Source: Eubacterium sp.
GTDB taxonomy: Bacteria; Bacillota; Clostridia; Lachnospirales; Lachnospiraceae
Length of the DNA: 8,531 nucleotides
Direction: 5' to 3'
Assembly: GCA_024681495.1 (NCBI GenBank)
Contig: JAILAS010000180.1
Span: 1-8,531, forward strand
How positions within the stretch are numbered: the stretch's first letter is position 1; each line of letters opens with the position of its first letter. Below, piece by piece: positions 6,865-8,531 of the stretch. The position numbers and the translations under genes are program-made. The notes under the pieces were generated by a model. That model worked only from the letters and a program-made list of their open reading frames with translations. It made no database searches and had not been told where the DNA came from.

Positions 6865-8531
6865 TCACGCTTTCACGTCGAAGGAATACCTGTGCACGCT
6901 GCCCGCGGAATGCCCGTCTTTTATGAAGTCGTTGACGAAGTCCACCTTCCTCTCCTCGTTCTCCACCTTCATGGTCACGTTGTAACCCTTTTTCTGCAGC
7001 GCTCCGGTCAGCTCATCTATGTGCTCTTCCACCAGATCGAAGGATTTTTCGTCCTCGAAGAAGAAATGGGTGCTCACGTTCATATCCTTCATCTTCACCG
7101 AAACGTCCGTCGAGCCGAGGTTCTCCATGTCCAGGTGAAGGAAGGCGCTCAGGGTCCCGTCGTCATTTATGGAACGCTTGTTGGAGTACACGTAGAGGTC
7201 GCTCTTCGTGTTCTGATTCATGAGCCGCAAAGGAATCTGCAGGTATGTGTAGTTCTGGTTCAGCTGATTCATGAACGAGATGTTCTGGCGCATATCCGAG
7301 GCTCCCCTGGCAACCGCGTCCGTGCCCGGGGTATTCACCTTGGCGAACGCCTGCTCGAACCGCTCCATCTGCGTGTCGAGGCGTTTGTAGAGGTCGTTCA
7401 TCCTGTCCTTGACCTCCACGTCCTGGGGCGAAACCAGCCAGTTTCTGGACATGATGTTGGAGAGCGTGCGGGTGAACGCCTTATTGGAAAGCAGGCTCCT
7501 AAGCTGGTCCGTTGTCATGGAATCGGACTTCTCGAGCAGCTTCGAAACCGCATTCATTACGTCCGCTCCGGTGAGGTCGCTCTTCAGGTTGCCGTTTTCG
7601 TCGAGGAGGGCCAAAAGCTCCTTGTCGCTGCCGACCATGTCGCCAATGAGGCTCTGGAGCGACTGCATGTCCTGCGTGGGCACGTAGAGGCTAATCTTAG
7701 TGTTCAGGAGGTTCTGGGAATTGAGCTCCTGATCGGTTAACATAACGCCCTCGCCGGCAATAAGGCTCGCACCACCCTGTGACACCGCAGCTTCGCCGGC
7801 GCCATCAGCTGTACCGGCCTCCGCCCCCGTGACCTCGAGGGGATTGACCTGCGCGGCAGCAGGCTGGGCGGAAGGATCGGAAGAAGCCTGCGTCTGTGAA
7901 GAGGCGCTTAGATTCGCGGTGACGGGCGCTCCCTGACCCTCAGGCGCCGCTTCGCCAGCTGCCTCTCCCGCAGCCGCTCCTGCCGTGGCTGCCGCGGCAT
8001 TGTCTCCGGTGGGAGCACCCTCTATGATGAGGGGATTGGTCTGCGCGGATGCCGGATTGGCGGCCGGGCCGGCCGCCGCCTGGGACGTGGGCGCCGCGTT
8101 CTGCTCGAGGAGCTCGGACGCGCCCTGCCCCCTGTCGGTGGCGAGGATCTCGGCGTTCGCTCCTGTGTCGCGAAATATATTAAGGATCTCCTTTGCCAGG
8201 GATGCAGCCTGGTCCTTAGTGAGCTCTGAGGACGACAGGAGCTCGGGGACGGTGTCCATCATCGACTGCATCTTGTCGGTGACAGCGGCGTTGTCCTGGG
8301 CGTAGTTTTCGAACTGGATAATGGACTGCTCGCTGATGGGAAGGCCGGCCTTCGTCATGTCGACGATGGTGCTGACCTGCGTGCCCGGGTAGTCGGCGAG
8401 AGTCTTGGCCATCTCCAGAAGGGAATTCTTGTCGATGGACATTTGGTTGGCCATCATCTGCTGGACCATGGTTACCGAGGTGGAATTCACGGAAAGCCCG
8501 GCGGCAGACAGCGCGTTGGAGATGGTGGGAT
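6865..8531 (-). CDS. FliK-like / DUF6240-like protein (5' end outside window)
   Basis: The frame stays open to the right edge: 13 in-frame codons (PTISNALSAAGLS) precede the GTG at 8490, which has no good ribosome binding site, so the true start lies outside. Numbering from that GTG: helical motifs fill 1-110 (MVQQMMANQMSIDKNSL, then AGLPISEQSIIQFENY); 133-240 is an Ala/Gly/Pro-rich linker; 255-400 is helical; 415-510 resembles the FliK C-terminal domain (LQIPLRLMNQ..., FLHLDMENLGSTDVSVKM, then FDLVEEHIDELTGALQKKGYNV); the end is HRYSFDVKA. FliK senses hook length and switches export specificity of the flagellar secretion system. The N-terminal motifs fit the DUF6240 family as I recall it, which is not the canonical FliK, so the flagellar role is plausible but unproven. 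No signal peptide is visible in the part present. Confidence 0.85.
   Translation of the reverse strand, partial: PTISNALSAAGLSVNSTSVTMVQQMMANQMSIDKNSLLEMAKTLADYPGTQVSTIVDMTKAGLPISEQSIIQFENYAQDNAAVTDKMQSMMDTVPELLSSSELTKDQAASLAKEILNIFRDTGANAEILATDRGQGASELLEQNAAPTSQAAAGPAANPASAQTNPLIIEGAPTGDNAAAATAGAAAGEAAGEAAPEGQGAPVTANLSASSQTQASSDPSAQPAAAQVNPLEVTGAEAGTADGAGEAAVSQGGASLIAGEGVMLTDQELNSQNLLNTKISLYVPTQDMQSLQSLIGDMVGSDKELLALLDENGNLKSDLTGADVMNAVSKLLEKSDSMTTDQLRSLLSNKAFTRTLSNIMSRNWLVSPQDVEVKDRMNDLYKRLDTQMERFEQAFAKVNTPGTDAVARGASDMRQNISFMNQLNQNYTYLQIPLRLMNQNTKSDLYVYSNKRSINDDGTLSAFLHLDMENLGSTDVSVKMKDMNVSTHFFFEDEKSFDLVEEHIDELTGALQKKGYNVTMKVENEERKVDFVNDFIKDGHSAGSVHRYSFDVKA
7771..8094 (-). repeat. Ala/Gly/Pro-rich linker with a duplicated NPL motif
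   Basis: This low-complexity stretch inside the FliK-like gene encodes a linker rich in A, G, P, S, Q and E. It holds two copies of a 14-residue motif, AQTNPLIIEGAPTG (8005-8046) and AQVNPLEVTGAEAG (7813-7854), exactly 64 codons apart. The DNA core GAGGGGATTG-CTGCGCGG is also shared between 8029-8048 and 7837-7856, suggesting an old in-frame duplication. Confidence 0.7.

Noticed and set aside
6892..7740. A 282-residue plus-strand open frame
   Set aside because: It is the antisense shadow of the FliK-like C-terminal half; its composition (H, V, L, R-rich) is that of a complement frame.
1..8531. Very frequent CTCGAG and CTTAAG hexamers
   Set aside because: They are explained by in-frame Leu-Glu and Leu-Lys pairs using the preferred codons CTC-GAG and CTT-AAG, not by a regulatory or uptake signal.

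Overview
The window reads as a chromosomal segment of a GC-rich member of the Lachnospiraceae or a close relative (Bacillota, Clostridia). The basis is recall of protein families: the large central protein looks like the DUF5717 family, its downstream neighbour like DUF5716, and the right-hand protein like the DUF6240/FliK-like family, all of which I associate with Lachnospiraceae. Frequent AGG (Arg), ATA (Ile) and CTT/CTC (Leu) codons in otherwise GC-rich genes fit a clostridial lineage whose base composition has drifted upward. No taxonomic marker is present, so this is inference.

All five real genes lie on the minus strand and are read right to left. From the right edge: (1) a FliK-like protein (6865-8531), cut by the window at its N-terminus, with tandem helical motifs, an Ala/Gly-rich linker carrying a repeat, and a C-terminal domain resembling the flagellar hook-length control domain; (2) an 89-bp gap with a good sigma-A-type promoter, a short hairpin near the predicted transcript start and a strong ribosome binding site; (3) a 1192-residue DUF5717-like protein (3197-6775); (4) a 413-residue DUF5716-like protein with a recognisable Hsp70/actin-like nucleotide-binding fold but degenerate phosphate loops (1944-3185); (5) a 287-residue TPR protein (1065-1928); (6) a coiled-coil protein with a two-helix membrane hairpin (1-1120), cut by the left edge near its C-terminus.

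Genes 3 to 6 are tightly packed (11-bp gap, 15-bp gap, 56-bp overlap) and are probably one operon driven from the promoter in the gap. I see no convincing terminator after the FliK-like gene, so read-through into the operon is possible. The working model is that the four downstream products form a membrane-linked complex: an Hsp70-like (possibly non-hydrolysing) module, a TPR adaptor, a giant beta/alpha-solenoid scaffold and a membrane anchor. No function is established for it to my knowledge. The FliK-like neighbour hints at a link to flagella, but nothing else in the window confirms this. There are no RNA genes, mobile elements or CRISPR arrays, and no gene-free stretch longer than 89 bp.
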